A stretch of DNA of 35,356 bases from Promethearchaeota archaeon (GCA_014729315.1 WJKD01000308.1:1-35356), one strand, 5' to 3'. Shown: positions 1 through 7,979, numbered from the stretch's first letter. Program-made: numbers and translations. The notes: generated by a model not told the origin, from the letters alone.

Positions 1-1283
1 AAGTATAACATAAATGAAAAGAGAATATTTATTGGAATGCTTATTAAGATAAGATTTATTGGAGCGAAATCTAAATCCATAACGTAGACATCTATGAGTA
101 TAATAAAAAGAGAACTAAAAACTAAAAAGAAAATCATAATGGACACAATACCTCTTATTCTTGGAAATTTATAAAGAATTAAAACAGTAGGAATCGCCAT
201 TATAATTAAGGTTACTATGATAATATTAATATTTAAATTGCCCATCGTCCATACCATAAAAAGAGTCGCGATTAGAGAAAAAAAACCGCAGATTATAGAA
301 ATCGCGTAAAAATTTCTCACTAACTCTGGTTCAGATAAAGGACCTTTAGCTAAAATCAATCTTGGAAGAGTCATAGCGGCGTTCCTTTCGTAAGAAGCCT
401 TTATTTTATCGTTTTCAAGTAAGATAATGTCGTCTTTTTCTTCCATAATCTCTGAACTTTCAAAAAATCCCCGAACGGAACTTATCACGTAAAAGCTATT
501 AAAAATGTGAACCAATATGGCACAAAAAACCGGAACTTCTAAAGAGCCAAGAATCGCAACACACGCTAGCATAGCACCCATACTTAAAGTACCTACGTCA
601 CCAGGAAATACTTTCGAAGGATATCTATTATACTTATAAAATGGGATTAGAACCGCTATAATGACGATCAAAAAAAGAAACCCCATCATTGAATTCCACA
701 AAAGAGCACAAAAAAATAAGAAACCCGCTGCAATCAAAATGGTTCCCGAACCCTCCCCGTTATAACCTTCTAACATATTACAAGTGTTAGCAAATACTGC
801 TACAATTAAAGGAATTAATAATGGATAAATTATTGTTAATCTAGTAAATCCTAAAAACGGGAGTGTTGGAGATTTGATACTAATTAAGTTAAAAAAATTT
901 GCGAACAATAAAATAAGTCCTGTAAACAGAGTTAATAGGATTTTATACCTCGAACGCAATTTTATTCTATCGTCAATTAGACCTATCAATCCAGCGACTA
1001 ACACGGTAAATAAAAAAACTAAAATCTCATTGAGGTACATAGGAAAGAATATTAACATTAAAACAGACCCAACTGAAACTCCTATTAACAATCCTATGCC
1101 TCCTGACTCGGCTACTTTAGGACGGTTATTCTTATGGATATCAAAACCATAAATACCTTTATTTTTCAAGTAGGTTATAAGTCGGGGCATTATAATTAAA
1201 GTTATCAATAGCACTGTAATGAATATAGAAATTAATTGTAGTATCTCCACAAAGCCCCAATTTAATTCGGTTATTCGTGTCAT
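1..1283 (-). CDS. GlcNAc-1-phosphate transferase, Alg7/MraY family (GT4), partial
   Basis: The frame opens with ATG at 1283 and runs off the left edge without a stop, giving at least 427 codons; the 3' end lies outside the window. It is a multi-pass membrane protein. Seen family motifs: RPKVAESGG near residue 54, LIGLIDD ending in the Asp pair at about 104-105, the NTCNMLEGYNGEG segment at about 166-178, and FPGDVGT at about 226-232, all typical of enzymes that move a sugar-1-phosphate from a UDP-sugar to a polyprenyl or dolichyl phosphate. The NxxN-containing loop and GD motif fit the Alg7/DPAGT1 and archaeal AglH branch better than bacterial MraY. The expected role is the first membrane step of N-glycan lipid carrier synthesis. 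The nearby ribophorin I-like gene on the same strand supports that role. The exact sugar cannot be read from the sequence. Confidence 0.85.
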   Translation of the reverse strand, partial: MTRITELNWGFVEILQLISIFITVLLITLIIMPRLITYLKNKGIYGFDIHKNNRPKVAESGGIGLLIGVSVGSVLMLIFFPMYLNEILVFLFTVLVAGLIGLIDDRIKLRSRYKILLTLFTGLILLFANFFNLISIKSPTLPFLGFTRLTIIYPLLIPLIVAVFANTCNMLEGYNGEGSGTILIAAGFLFFCALLWNSMMGFLFLIVIIAVLIPFYKYNRYPSKVFPGDVGTLSMGAMLACVAILGSLEVPVFCAILVHIFNSFYVISSVRGFFESSEIMEEKDDIILLENDKIKASYERNAAMTLPRLILAKGPLSEPELVRNFYAISIICGFFSLIATLFMVWTMGNLNINIIIVTLIIMAIPTVLILYKFPRIRGIVSIMIFFLVFSSLFIILIDVYVMDLDFAPINLILISIPINILFSFMLY

Positions 1284-1428
1284 ATTTTTTTATCTAATAT
1301 AAAATATTTGCGCATAATTTTGAGAGATAAATCGTTTTTACTTTAAAAATCTTTTACATATATAATTGATAGAAATTCAGACCAAAAAGAAATAAAACCA
1401 TCTGCATTTTTTAATTTAAATTAAGATT

Positions 1429-1435
1429 AAAAAAA
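1429..1435 (-). terminator. T-run terminator after tRNA-Gln
   Basis: Seven consecutive T on the minus strand lie 4 nt after the tRNA 3' end, as is usual for archaeal transcription termination. Confidence 0.5.
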
Positions 1436-1439
1436 GAAT

Positions 1440-1541
1440 AGCCCGGCACGGATTCGAACCGTGTTTGCGATCCCAAGCGGAGTGCTTGACATTGTCACAG
1501 GGTTCAAAGCCCCGTATGCTTGGCCGCTACACTACCGGGCT
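1440..1541 (-). tRNA. tRNA-Gln(UUG) with a ~30-nt intron in the variable region
   Basis: Read on the minus strand, a 7-bp acceptor stem (AGCCCGG with CCGGGCT) is followed by U8-A9, a D arm (GTGT/GCAT with a GG in the loop), an anticodon stem CGGGG/CCCTG around loop CTTTGAA (anticodon UUG), the variable bases TGAC, and a T arm CACGG-TTCGAAT-CCGTG. The A1-U72 end pair is the known identity mark of archaeal tRNA-Gln read by GatDE. The gene is 102 nt. Removing the 30 nt between TGAC and the T stem leaves a normal 72-nt tRNA. No CCA is encoded. The gene starts 12 nt after the Trm112-like stop codon, and the AT-rich run at about 1551-1567 could be its TATA element. Confidence 0.9.
1464..1493 (-). 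other. non-canonical tRNA intron (approximate boundaries)
   Basis: Thirty nucleotides separate variable-loop base ~47 from the first T-stem base of tRNA-Gln. They contain a hairpin with stem CAAGC/GCTTG at 1474-1488. The anticodon loop is intact, so the insertion is not at the usual 37/38 site. Boundaries may shift by about one base (29 or 30 nt). I could not draw a convincing bulge-helix-bulge by hand. Confidence 0.65.
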
Positions 1542-1552
1542 CTCGATAATCT

Positions 1553-2176
1553 TTAAATATTAAAAGGTTTTAGATTTTGTTTAAAAAATTTTTCATCTAA
1601 TAAATTTTTATTGGTTTTTAAAAATTGAAGCTCTGCGTCTTTATCTCGATATTTATCGGGTAACATTTGAGGAATTGTATCAATTATGGGAAACCATCGA
1701 TGACATTCTTCGCAATATAGCACACCAGATTCAATTTCTACATCCACTTTGAATGTATTGACGAGAAATAATTCCGGCAAGACACTAGTAAGGTCTTGAA
1801 TATCTGTTTTTTTTAAGAAATTAGTTAGTTTTTCTTTTACATCAGAAATCAATAGATTAATAACCGATTTAGAATAATCTGATGAACTTCTATCTTCAAA
1901 ATGAACGAGTTCCTCAATACTTTCAATCATGAGTTTTAAATATATCTTGATTGGTTTTTCTTCAATTACAACATTATCCTTTACAAAAATATCTTTCTTC
2001 TTTGTATGAATATGGATAGTATCTTCAATTGGGAGGGCATCGATTTCTCTTTTTTTAAAAAGGTTATAAAAAGATTCAAAATCTTTTTCAGAAGATTCGT
2101 AAGAGAAGATAAACAACTTTAAAGGATAATGCTTATCTATCGGACAAGCTATAATGTCAAATAACCAAGGTTTCAT
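1553..2176 (-). CDS. Trm112-like methyltransferase activator with an enlarged middle domain
   Basis: The 207-residue product starts with a KPWLFDIIACP segment (Cys11) and ends with a zinc-ribbon-like part, LYCEECHRWFPI followed by IPQMLPD at about residues 151-172. This split arrangement matches eukaryotic Trm112 (an N-terminal Cys segment, an inserted helical middle and a C-terminal CPxxGRxFPI..IPNML segment). Bacterial and many archaeal relatives are only about 60 residues and lack the insertion. Trm112 binds and stabilises several SAM-dependent methyltransferases acting on tRNA, rRNA and release factor. Only three of the four usual zinc Cys are visible (Cys11 and the CxxC pair), so metal binding may be altered. 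The last codons lie immediately upstream of tRNA-Gln. The partner enzymes are not in this window. Confidence 0.75.
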   Translation of the reverse strand: MKPWLFDIIACPIDKHYPLKLFIFSYESSEKDFESFYNLFKKREIDALPIEDTIHIHTKKKDIFVKDNVVIEEKPIKIYLKLMIESIEELVHFEDRSSSDYSKSVINLLISDVKEKLTNFLKKTDIQDLTSVLPELFLVNTFKVDVEIESGVLYCEECHRWFPIIDTIPQMLPDKYRDKDAELQFLKTNKNLLDEKFFKQNLKPFNI

Positions 2177-2293
2177 TTTTCTTTGCGATTTTTAAATTTT
2201 TAGTCTAATAAAAATGTATTATAGAAAAATATAAAGAGTAATTGGATTAAAAAATTTCTCCTTTTTCTTAAATTTCTCGATGTGTATTTAAGA

Positions 2294-4168
2294 TTACAAT
2301 AAGTATGATCGTAGCGCTTGAATGTTTTTATCAATGCTTCTGTCGATTTTCTTTTGCCGGCGTAAGAAATTATCGCTAAGTTTAAGATATGCTGCTTTTG
2401 AGGGTAATCTTCCTCTTTTATATCTCGCTTCAAGGAGATTTAAACTATCATTTACGCTCAACCTTTCAGCTTCTAAAACTTCTAATTTTTTCACGATATT
2501 TTCGAAGGTTTGATTCGTTTCTCTAATGGTTTCTTTGAACGGTTGTATCTCTTTTTCTATTTCCTTGATTCTTGCGGTGTTCTTATCAATAATGTTTTTG
2601 TATTTTTTCTTGATAATCTTTTTCCGTTTAACATCTTCTTCTGCTTCCCTCATCTCTATAACTAAGGCATTTTTTTCCTCATATAAAGAGATGTATTCTC
2701 TTAGTTCGTTAACTGGAATCATCTCCTTTCTTAAAACCATAGCACCTATAGCTTCTTCTTTTCTTGTTTTAATAAATACAATGTATAAAGATAAGACAGC
2801 AACAATAATTAACATAAAAAGAAATGGTCGAAAAATTAAGTCAAAGAAGTTAACGGTATAAGTAAAAAGCATATCTTTATTCTCTATAGGGCTCACATAA
2901 TCAGACTTGTATACTAAAATCAGCGAATTTTGTCCATGCTCAATTGCATCAGGAGATTCACTAACAGAATCTAAAGAAAAGCATGCTTCGATTTCAATTT
3001 TTATTGTTTGATCTTTTCCTAAAAACTCGAAAACTGTCGTCAAAGCATCGATTTCAAAAGTTTGTTGCAGCCAATTTAAAGTTATATATTTTTCTACCGG
3101 TAAATAATACTCTATTGAAAATTTGAATTTAGTATTTGGTTCAATTGTGACCCTGTTCTCGTCAAGATCGATATCTAATTCTTTTTTAGTCAAATTGTAA
3201 TATTCCTCTTCTGGATATATATCAACTCCGAGAATTTCACCTAAATCGTCAAAAACAAAAACAGATTCAGCAGGTCCTGGTATTTCAAGTGATAAATCGT
3301 CGACATCAATCTTTCCTTTGTTTATCAATTGGTATTCTTCTTCAACTTTGATGGTCCCCCATGGAGAGATTAAAATTTTTCGATCAATTTCTTCAGCTTC
3401 AAGTTTAGTAAATACTGTGTTGGAAGCATGAATATTTATAATATCTTCATTACTTGATCTTAGATTCTCCAAGAATGGTTCTAATTCGGTTTTTGTATAT
3501 GTTATAGTATTATCTCCAGTCTGTTCAGTACCCCAGTCCGAAAAAGATATTAGCTGAGAACCGCTTGGATATTCATACACCGCAGTTATTGATCCTTCTG
3601 CCTCGTAAGGTAAAATGGGAAATACATATGTACTGTAATTAATAGTTTGTTGAGCTGTTGGAGTTTCTCTAATATAATCAAGTTGATCCTTGTAAGATTG
3701 TCTAAAAGTTATTTGAACCGACTGTGATGGATTTAAAGGACTTTCAAAATAGATTAGAAACATCTCGAAATTGTCCATCGTAAGCTTGGTTTTTTCTGTC
3801 GTCAGCGTATTTTCGTCGTTTCCCACTGCTTCGAAAAATATGAGATTTTCTGTTTGTGCTTTGTCTATTCCAATAAGAATGTAGGTTATAGGATTATTAT
3901 TAAAATTTTTTACAACGAGAGTATCGTCAACATTCACAATATCGTATCCACTAATTATTGCTTCCCTTTTTAGGTAGGTTATTAAAACATCGTCAATTGC
4001 TTCTAAATCTGAAGAAGTTTTGAGATCCTCATCACTGATATGATTAAAATTTGAAGAGACGCTTGAAGAGGCAGTTCCCTCGCTATTTATTGTAGTTGGA
4101 ACTAATGAAACAATAATTAACGAAAACACAAATGCCGTTAAAATTATCGAAATGGCCTTTCTCTTCAT
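2294..4168 (-). CDS. ribophorin I (OST1)-like type I membrane protein
   Basis: The 624-residue product has an N-terminal signal-type hydrophobic segment (about residues 6-24), a long extracytoplasmic region, one membrane span at about 446-466, and a charged coiled-coil tail of about 155 residues. The lumenal part carries an ISPWGTIKVEEEYQLINKG segment near residue 267, resembling the conserved SHWGNIAVEE..LKHTG stretch of eukaryotic ribophorin I, preceded by similarly placed text. Size and topology also match. Ribophorin I is a non-catalytic oligosaccharyltransferase subunit, and homologues have been reported from Asgard genomes. Its neighbours, an Alg7-like transferase and Sec61beta, fit N-glycosylation at the translocon. 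The assignment comes from remembered motifs, not a search. Alternatively it is another surface protein with paired beta-sandwich domains. Confidence 0.65.
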   Translation of the reverse strand: MKRKAISIILTAFVFSLIIVSLVPTTINSEGTASSSVSSNFNHISDEDLKTSSDLEAIDDVLITYLKREAIISGYDIVNVDDTLVVKNFNNNPITYILIGIDKAQTENLIFFEAVGNDENTLTTEKTKLTMDNFEMFLIYFESPLNPSQSVQITFRQSYKDQLDYIRETPTAQQTINYSTYVFPILPYEAEGSITAVYEYPSGSQLISFSDWGTEQTGDNTITYTKTELEPFLENLRSSNEDIINIHASNTVFTKLEAEEIDRKILISPWGTIKVEEEYQLINKGKIDVDDLSLEIPGPAESVFVFDDLGEILGVDIYPEEEYYNLTKKELDIDLDENRVTIEPNTKFKFSIEYYLPVEKYITLNWLQQTFEIDALTTVFEFLGKDQTIKIEIEACFSLDSVSESPDAIEHGQNSLILVYKSDYVSPIENKDMLFTYTVNFFDLIFRPFLFMLIIVAVLSLYIVFIKTRKEEAIGAMVLRKEMIPVNELREYISLYEEKNALVIEMREAEEDVKRKKIIKKKYKNIIDKNTARIKEIEKEIQPFKETIRETNQTFENIVKKLEVLEAERLSVNDSLNLLEARYKRGRLPSKAAYLKLSDNFLRRQKKIDRSIDKNIQALRSYLL

Positions 4169-4256
4169 CGTGAATGACTAATTTTTTCTCAGTGTTAACA
4201 TTAATAAATTATGAAATTAATAAAAATTTATTATTTTTTAGATTTCGAGGTTAAAA

Positions 4257-4273
4257 CAAAATTTTATATTTTT
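4257..4273 (+). promoter_or_regulatory. TATA-like promoter element for the Sec61beta operon
   Basis: An A-rich stretch followed by TTTTATATT at 4262-4270 resembles an archaeal BRE/TATA element. It lies about 55 nt before the Sec61beta ATG, which would leave a leader of roughly 30 nt. The call is by pattern only. Confidence 0.35.
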
Positions 4274-4323
4274 AGCGATTATTTAATACATAGCTAACAT
4301 AAAAGAAAGTAAATTATAATACA

Positions 4324-4560
4324 ATGTCTTCACGTCGACGTTCTCAGTCCAGTCGCAGAAAAAAGAGAAGAAGCGGGAGCTCCCCGATGCCGATGGGTGG
4401 TGCGGGTTTAATGAGATTTTTTGAGGATAGCTCAATAGGCGTAAAAGTGGGTCCTATAAGTACCGTAATCTTATCCGCAATGCTAATTTTAGTAGTCATT
4501 TTAGCGCACCTTGGCATTTTTAATTGGATATTTACACCAGCATCTGCCGCGGCAGGATAA
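4324..4560 (+). CDS. preprotein translocase subunit Sec61beta
   Basis: The 78-residue product has a basic, Ser/Arg-rich N terminus, then GLMRFFEDSSIGVKVGP and a single C-terminal membrane span (about residues 46-69). This is the hallmark layout of archaeal and eukaryotic Sec61beta: a disordered cytosolic tail, a conserved G-L-x-R-F/Y-x-E-D segment and a tail anchor. It is the small, non-essential subunit of the SecYE-beta channel. It heads a plus-strand set with a MazG-like gene (45 nt later) and two sugar-metabolism genes, and is divergent from the ribophorin-like gene. Confidence 0.9.
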   Translation: MSSRRRSQSSRRKKRRSGSSPMPMGGAGLMRFFEDSSIGVKVGPISTVILSAMLILVVILAHLGIFNWIFTPASAAAG

Positions 4561-4605
4561 TATAAATAACTTCATATTTAATCTATTCATTTTTTTGGTT
4601 TGAAA

Positions 4606-4899
4606 ATGAAGATTTCAGATTTCCAAAATTTAATTAAGGAATTATATTTGGAAAAAGATAAAAAAAGAGGTTTAAGACTAACTTTCATCTGGTTAGTCGA
4701 AGAAGTTGGGGAATTAGCGCGAATTTTAAGGAAAAAAAACTTTGATAGAGAGAAATCTTCTGAAGAATTAGCTGATATTATTGCGTGGACGACTTCCCTC
4801 GCTAATCTTTTGGACATTGAGTTAGAAAAAGCCTTAAGTAAAAAATATCCAAAGCGATGTATAAAATGCGATACTAATCCATGTAAGTGCAATAAATAA
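4606..4899 (+). CDS. MazG-like nucleotide pyrophosphohydrolase with a C-terminal Cys cluster
   Basis: The 97-residue product is a small all-helical protein with the EExxE...ExxD metal-binding pattern of MazG/dUTPase-like enzymes: E32, E33, E36 in LVEEVGEL and E54, D57 in SEELADII. These enzymes hydrolyse NTPs to NMP and pyrophosphate, often to clean the nucleotide pool. ATG at 4606 is preferred over an in-frame TTG two codons upstream. The C terminus carries CIKCDTNPCKC, a compact four-Cys tail not needed for the MazG fold and possibly zinc-binding. It sits between Sec61beta and the epimerase, 25 nt before the latter, so it is probably co-transcribed. Its substrate is not evident. Confidence 0.8.
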   Translation: MKISDFQNLIKELYLEKDKKRGLRLTFIWLVEEVGELARILRKKNFDREKSSEELADIIAWTTSLANLLDIELEKALSKKYPKRCIKCDTNPCKCNK

Positions 4900-4924
4900 A
4901 AAATTCAAAAGAAACTTTATTGTA

Positions 4925-5926
4925 ATGAAAATTAAAGATAAAAGCATATTAATAACCGGCGGAGCGGGATTTATAGGATCTCACCTAGCTGATCGTTTAT
5001 TAGCTGAGGGGGCTAATCGAGTTATCGTTTACGATAATTTTTCCACTGGAAAAAAAAAATATCTCGAAGGAAAAGATATTGAAATATTTAATGGAGACAT
5101 ATTAGATTATAACCATTTAAACGAGTGCGCTAAAAACATTGACATAATTTCGCACCACGCCGCAGAGTTAGAAGTTTTTACTGGGATTAATAACACGGTA
5201 CACGATTTAAAAACAAACATTATAGGGACTTTAAATGTTTTAAATGCTGCTATTAATAATAACATCAAAAAACTGGTTTATGCGTCATCTGGAGGAGTGT
5301 ATGGGCAAGCACAAGAGATACCTCAAACGGAATCTCATCCTCTCATGCCCCACTGGCCTTATGGCGTCAGTAAATTGGCCGGAGAAAAATACTGCACACA
5401 ATATTACCTCTTATACGGGCTTCCTACGGTTTCTTTTAGATATGGTATTGTCTACGGTCCGAGAGAATGGTATGGAAGGGTATTAACATTATTTATAAAG
5501 AGAGCGCTTGAGGGAAAATCACCAATAATTTTTGGTAACGGAGAACAAAGAAGAGATTATGTATATGTAGACGATATCGTTGAGGCAAATGTTTTAGCGA
5601 TAAAGAATGACAAAGCTAATGGTAAGGTCTTTAATTTAGGAGGAGATAAAGCGTATTCAATAAACCAAGTTGCTAACTTAATATTAAGAAATGTTAATTT
5701 AGAGATTAGCCCTATTTACGACAATCCAGAACCAGGTAAAGCTAGCAAACATCAACCTAATCGAAAACGATTACCAGGGGAGCTAATTGATTTTATTTTG
5801 GACAGTAGTCTAATTAAAAAAACTCTTAATTATCAAGCGAAAACAAGTTTTGAAGAAGGCATTCAAAAAGAAATTATTTGGATAAAAAATAATATGGATA
5901 TTTGGGATTGTGAACCCAGAGTATAG
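4925..5926 (+). CDS. NAD-dependent nucleotide-sugar epimerase/dehydratase (extended SDR)
   Basis: The 333-residue product has the glycine-rich NAD-binding loop TGGAGFIGSH (residues 11-20), a Ser pair in ASSGGVYG near 121, and the catalytic YGVSK (Tyr146, Lys150). The C-terminal substrate region includes RYGIVYGPREW and the conserved RRDYVYVDD. These are features of the UDP-glucose 4-epimerase/GDP-mannose dehydratase superfamily of sugar-modifying SDR enzymes. The length is normal. It is followed 18 nt later by a DUF354 protein and probably shares its transcript. It likely supplies an activated sugar for a surface glycan. The substrate cannot be decided from sequence. Confidence 0.85.
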   Translation: MKIKDKSILITGGAGFIGSHLADRLLAEGANRVIVYDNFSTGKKKYLEGKDIEIFNGDILDYNHLNECAKNIDIISHHAAELEVFTGINNTVHDLKTNIIGTLNVLNAAINNNIKKLVYASSGGVYGQAQEIPQTESHPLMPHWPYGVSKLAGEKYCTQYYLLYGLPTVSFRYGIVYGPREWYGRVLTLFIKRALEGKSPIIFGNGEQRRDYVYVDDIVEANVLAIKNDKANGKVFNLGGDKAYSINQVANLILRNVNLEISPIYDNPEPGKASKHQPNRKRLPGELIDFILDSSLIKKTLNYQAKTSFEEGIQKEIIWIKNNMDIWDCEPRV

Positions 5927-5944
5927 AACCTAAGGGGTCTTAAT

Positions 5945-7012
5945 ATGAATATATGGTTAGATTTCTGCGAACCGAAAAGTGTTACGATGTTAAGGCCTTT
6001 ATATGAGCGGCTGATTAAAGAACACGAAGTATTTATAACCGCAAGGGATTTTGACTCTACATTTTATTTATTGAATCAATGGGGGGTTGATTACTTACCT
6101 GTTGGAAAATATGGTGGAAACAGTCTAATTGGTAAATTAAAAGCTTATTCAAAAAGGCTTTCACATTTGATAAGGATTATCAATAAAAAAAAGCCAGATT
6201 TTCTTTTTTGCATAACCTCTCCGGAGGCTTTGCGAATTTCGTTCGGTCTCCAAATCCCTAATATTATGTTTAACGACGAGCCGAGATCGTACGGACCTTG
6301 TAAAACTACATTCCCCTATGTAAATCGATTAATAGTTCCCAAATGCATACCTATAGAATGGTATCTGAAATACGGATTAGAAAAAGAATTGTTAACTCGA
6401 TTCAACGGAATTGATGAGGTTGGGTGGCTTTCTGATTTTAAGCCCGATAAAAATATCGTTCAGAAATTAGGTTTAGAGGGAGGGAACTATGTAATATGCC
6501 GTACTGAACCGACAAAAGCGGGTTATCTTATGAATAGAATGGAGCCTCACGAAACCAAGCTCACAGAAATTCTTTTTCCTCTAATAGAGTATAGTCCACA
6601 TCTTAAGTACATTATTTTAACTCGCAATAACGAACAACATAATCATCTTCTGAAAAAATTCGATAAAGAGATATCTAATGACACTGTCCGAATCTTGAAG
6701 GGTTTGAATGATCTTGCTCATATAATCTACTTCTCAAAATATGTGCTCTCAGGCGGAGGCACCATGGTCAGAGAGTCTGCTTTATTAGGAATCCCATCTA
6801 TTGAGTTTTTCCCTCTGGAAACTTATCCACAAGAACAATTTCTCATAGATAATGGTTTTCCATTATATCATTTTCACGATAAAAAATCAGTCGTGGATCA
6901 GGCCTTGAAGTACGCAAATGGAAATTTTAAAATGAATACTTCTGAAAAAATTAAAAAACTCGAAAATCCAATCGAAATTGGAATAAAAGAATTTGAGAAA
7001 TTTGCGAAGTAA
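5945..7012 (+). CDS. DUF354 family glycosyltransferase-like protein
   Basis: The 355-residue product opens with MNIWLDFCEPKSVTMLRPL and ITARDFDST, the typical N terminus of the archaeal DUF354 family, which has a GT-B-like fold related to UDP-GlcNAc 2-epimerases. Later landmarks are FNDEP near residue 110, the RTEP stretch near 185 and SGGGTMVRESALLGIPSIEFFP near 275-296, which resembles the nucleotide-sugar-binding GGxxxxEA motif of GT-B enzymes. It follows the epimerase in the same direction, so a glycan-building or nucleotide-sugar role is plausible. No enzyme activity is firmly known for the family. The gene converges on the methionine aminopeptidase, with only 4 nt between the stop codons. 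Confidence 0.75.
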   Translation: MNIWLDFCEPKSVTMLRPLYERLIKEHEVFITARDFDSTFYLLNQWGVDYLPVGKYGGNSLIGKLKAYSKRLSHLIRIINKKKPDFLFCITSPEALRISFGLQIPNIMFNDEPRSYGPCKTTFPYVNRLIVPKCIPIEWYLKYGLEKELLTRFNGIDEVGWLSDFKPDKNIVQKLGLEGGNYVICRTEPTKAGYLMNRMEPHETKLTEILFPLIEYSPHLKYIILTRNNEQHNHLLKKFDKEISNDTVRILKGLNDLAHIIYFSKYVLSGGGTMVRESALLGIPSIEFFPLETYPQEQFLIDNGFPLYHFHDKKSVVDQALKYANGNFKMNTSEKIKKLENPIEIGIKEFEKFAK

Positions 7013-7016
7013 TCCT

Positions 7017-7979
7017 TTATGTAAGCTGCTCAAATCCATCTTCCGTTACAAGAACGGTTTCTTCTGACTGGGACACATATTCTCCTTTATTCTCTGAGAG
7101 AACATGATGTGTCTTCAATTTACCCTTTCTGGACAGTTCTTGAAGACCAAATAACACACCAACCCTAAATTCCTCGGCTAACCAACGCTCTGAAAAAGGT
7201 AAAGTCTTAAAATGTTTATTAACATAACCCAAAATTTGTTTTGAACTTTTTCTTCTTAATGGAACCCTTCCCGAATATGGATTTAGCTCGTGAATATAGG
7301 AATATTTGAGATTATGAACCGAACCAATACCTGTAGAAGCAAATACTTCAATTGCAAAAACATCGTCGATTTCCATCTTATCTCCGTGTTGGGTTCCTAA
7401 CTCAGGAAGAGCTTTTTTCCCATGTACCGTCCATCTTTCGATTTGATGGCCGCCTAATTCTTTAATGGGGTTATATTTAAATCCTTTAATAATGCTCTCA
7501 ATCTTGGCTCCAAGCTTTCTTGTATTTATTTCGGGTTTAACCATCATTTTTGCGGCTTCGACGGCCACCTCAGTAGATTGGATTATGTTTTCTAAAGCTT
7601 TATCTTCGTTGAAATTAACAGAGAATGCTGTATCCACTATATAACCTTCGATGTGAACGCCTAAATCTACTTTTACAAGATCATTTTCGTTAATCGTGAG
7701 GCCATCGTCTTTGATTGGAGATGTGTAATGAGCAGCAATATTATTTACGCATACATTAGCCGGGAATGCGCAAGATCCACCCAATTCTTTAATCTTCTTT
7801 TCAATATTGGTGACAATTTCTAAAGCTTTAATCCCTATTTTTATTTTAGGTTTTATGTATTTTTTTACCTTTTTCGCTATATTGCCAGCCTTTCTTAGAG
7901 AATCCAGTTTCAATTGCTCATCTTCCTCTGGTTCCCCTTCTTTATCTTCTACTTTTTTTTTGTCGTTCATTAATCTCAT
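7017..7979 (-). CDS. map: methionine aminopeptidase, type 2
   Basis: This metalloenzyme removes the initiator Met from new proteins. Metal ligands of the pita-bread fold are visible in order: Asp in VDLGVHIEG, Asp in VDTAF, His in LGGHQIERW, Glu in AIEVFAS and Glu in SQSEETVLV. The insertion between the His and first Glu ligands is that of type 2 (archaeal/eukaryotic) enzymes. The reading frame opens further upstream, to 8012, but those 11 codons encode an unlikely hydrophobic string overlapping a TATA-like sequence (about 8012-8028). I therefore start at ATG 7979; ATG 7970 is equally possible. The N terminus has an acidic/lysine-rich extension of about 45 residues, recalling the charged extension of eukaryotic MetAP2. 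Confidence 0.9.
   Translation of the reverse strand: MRLMNDKKKVEDKEGEPEEDEQLKLDSLRKAGNIAKKVKKYIKPKIKIGIKALEIVTNIEKKIKELGGSCAFPANVCVNNIAAHYTSPIKDDGLTINENDLVKVDLGVHIEGYIVDTAFSVNFNEDKALENIIQSTEVAVEAAKMMVKPEINTRKLGAKIESIIKGFKYNPIKELGGHQIERWTVHGKKALPELGTQHGDKMEIDDVFAIEVFASTGIGSVHNLKYSYIHELNPYSGRVPLRRKSSKQILGYVNKHFKTLPFSERWLAEEFRVGVLFGLQELSRKGKLKTHHVLSENKGEYVSQSEETVLVTEDGFEQLT

Noticed and set aside
874..1152. Plus-strand frame of 92 codons
   Set aside because: Antisense shadow of the Alg7-like gene, whose family motifs are on the minus strand.
1440..1541. Alternative reading as a long-variable-arm tRNA (Leu or Ser)
   Set aside because: Pairing of 27-31 with a later CTCCG is possible, but the UUG anticodon, the A1-U72 pair and the CCCTG-TGAC continuation fit tRNA-Gln with an intron better.
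2200..2433. Minus-strand frame of 77 codons downstream of and overlapping the ribophorin-like gene
   Set aside because: It lies mostly in a different frame of the real gene's end and has no recognisable protein features.
4600..4605. Upstream TTG start for the MazG-like protein
   Set aside because: The ATG two codons later is the more usual start.
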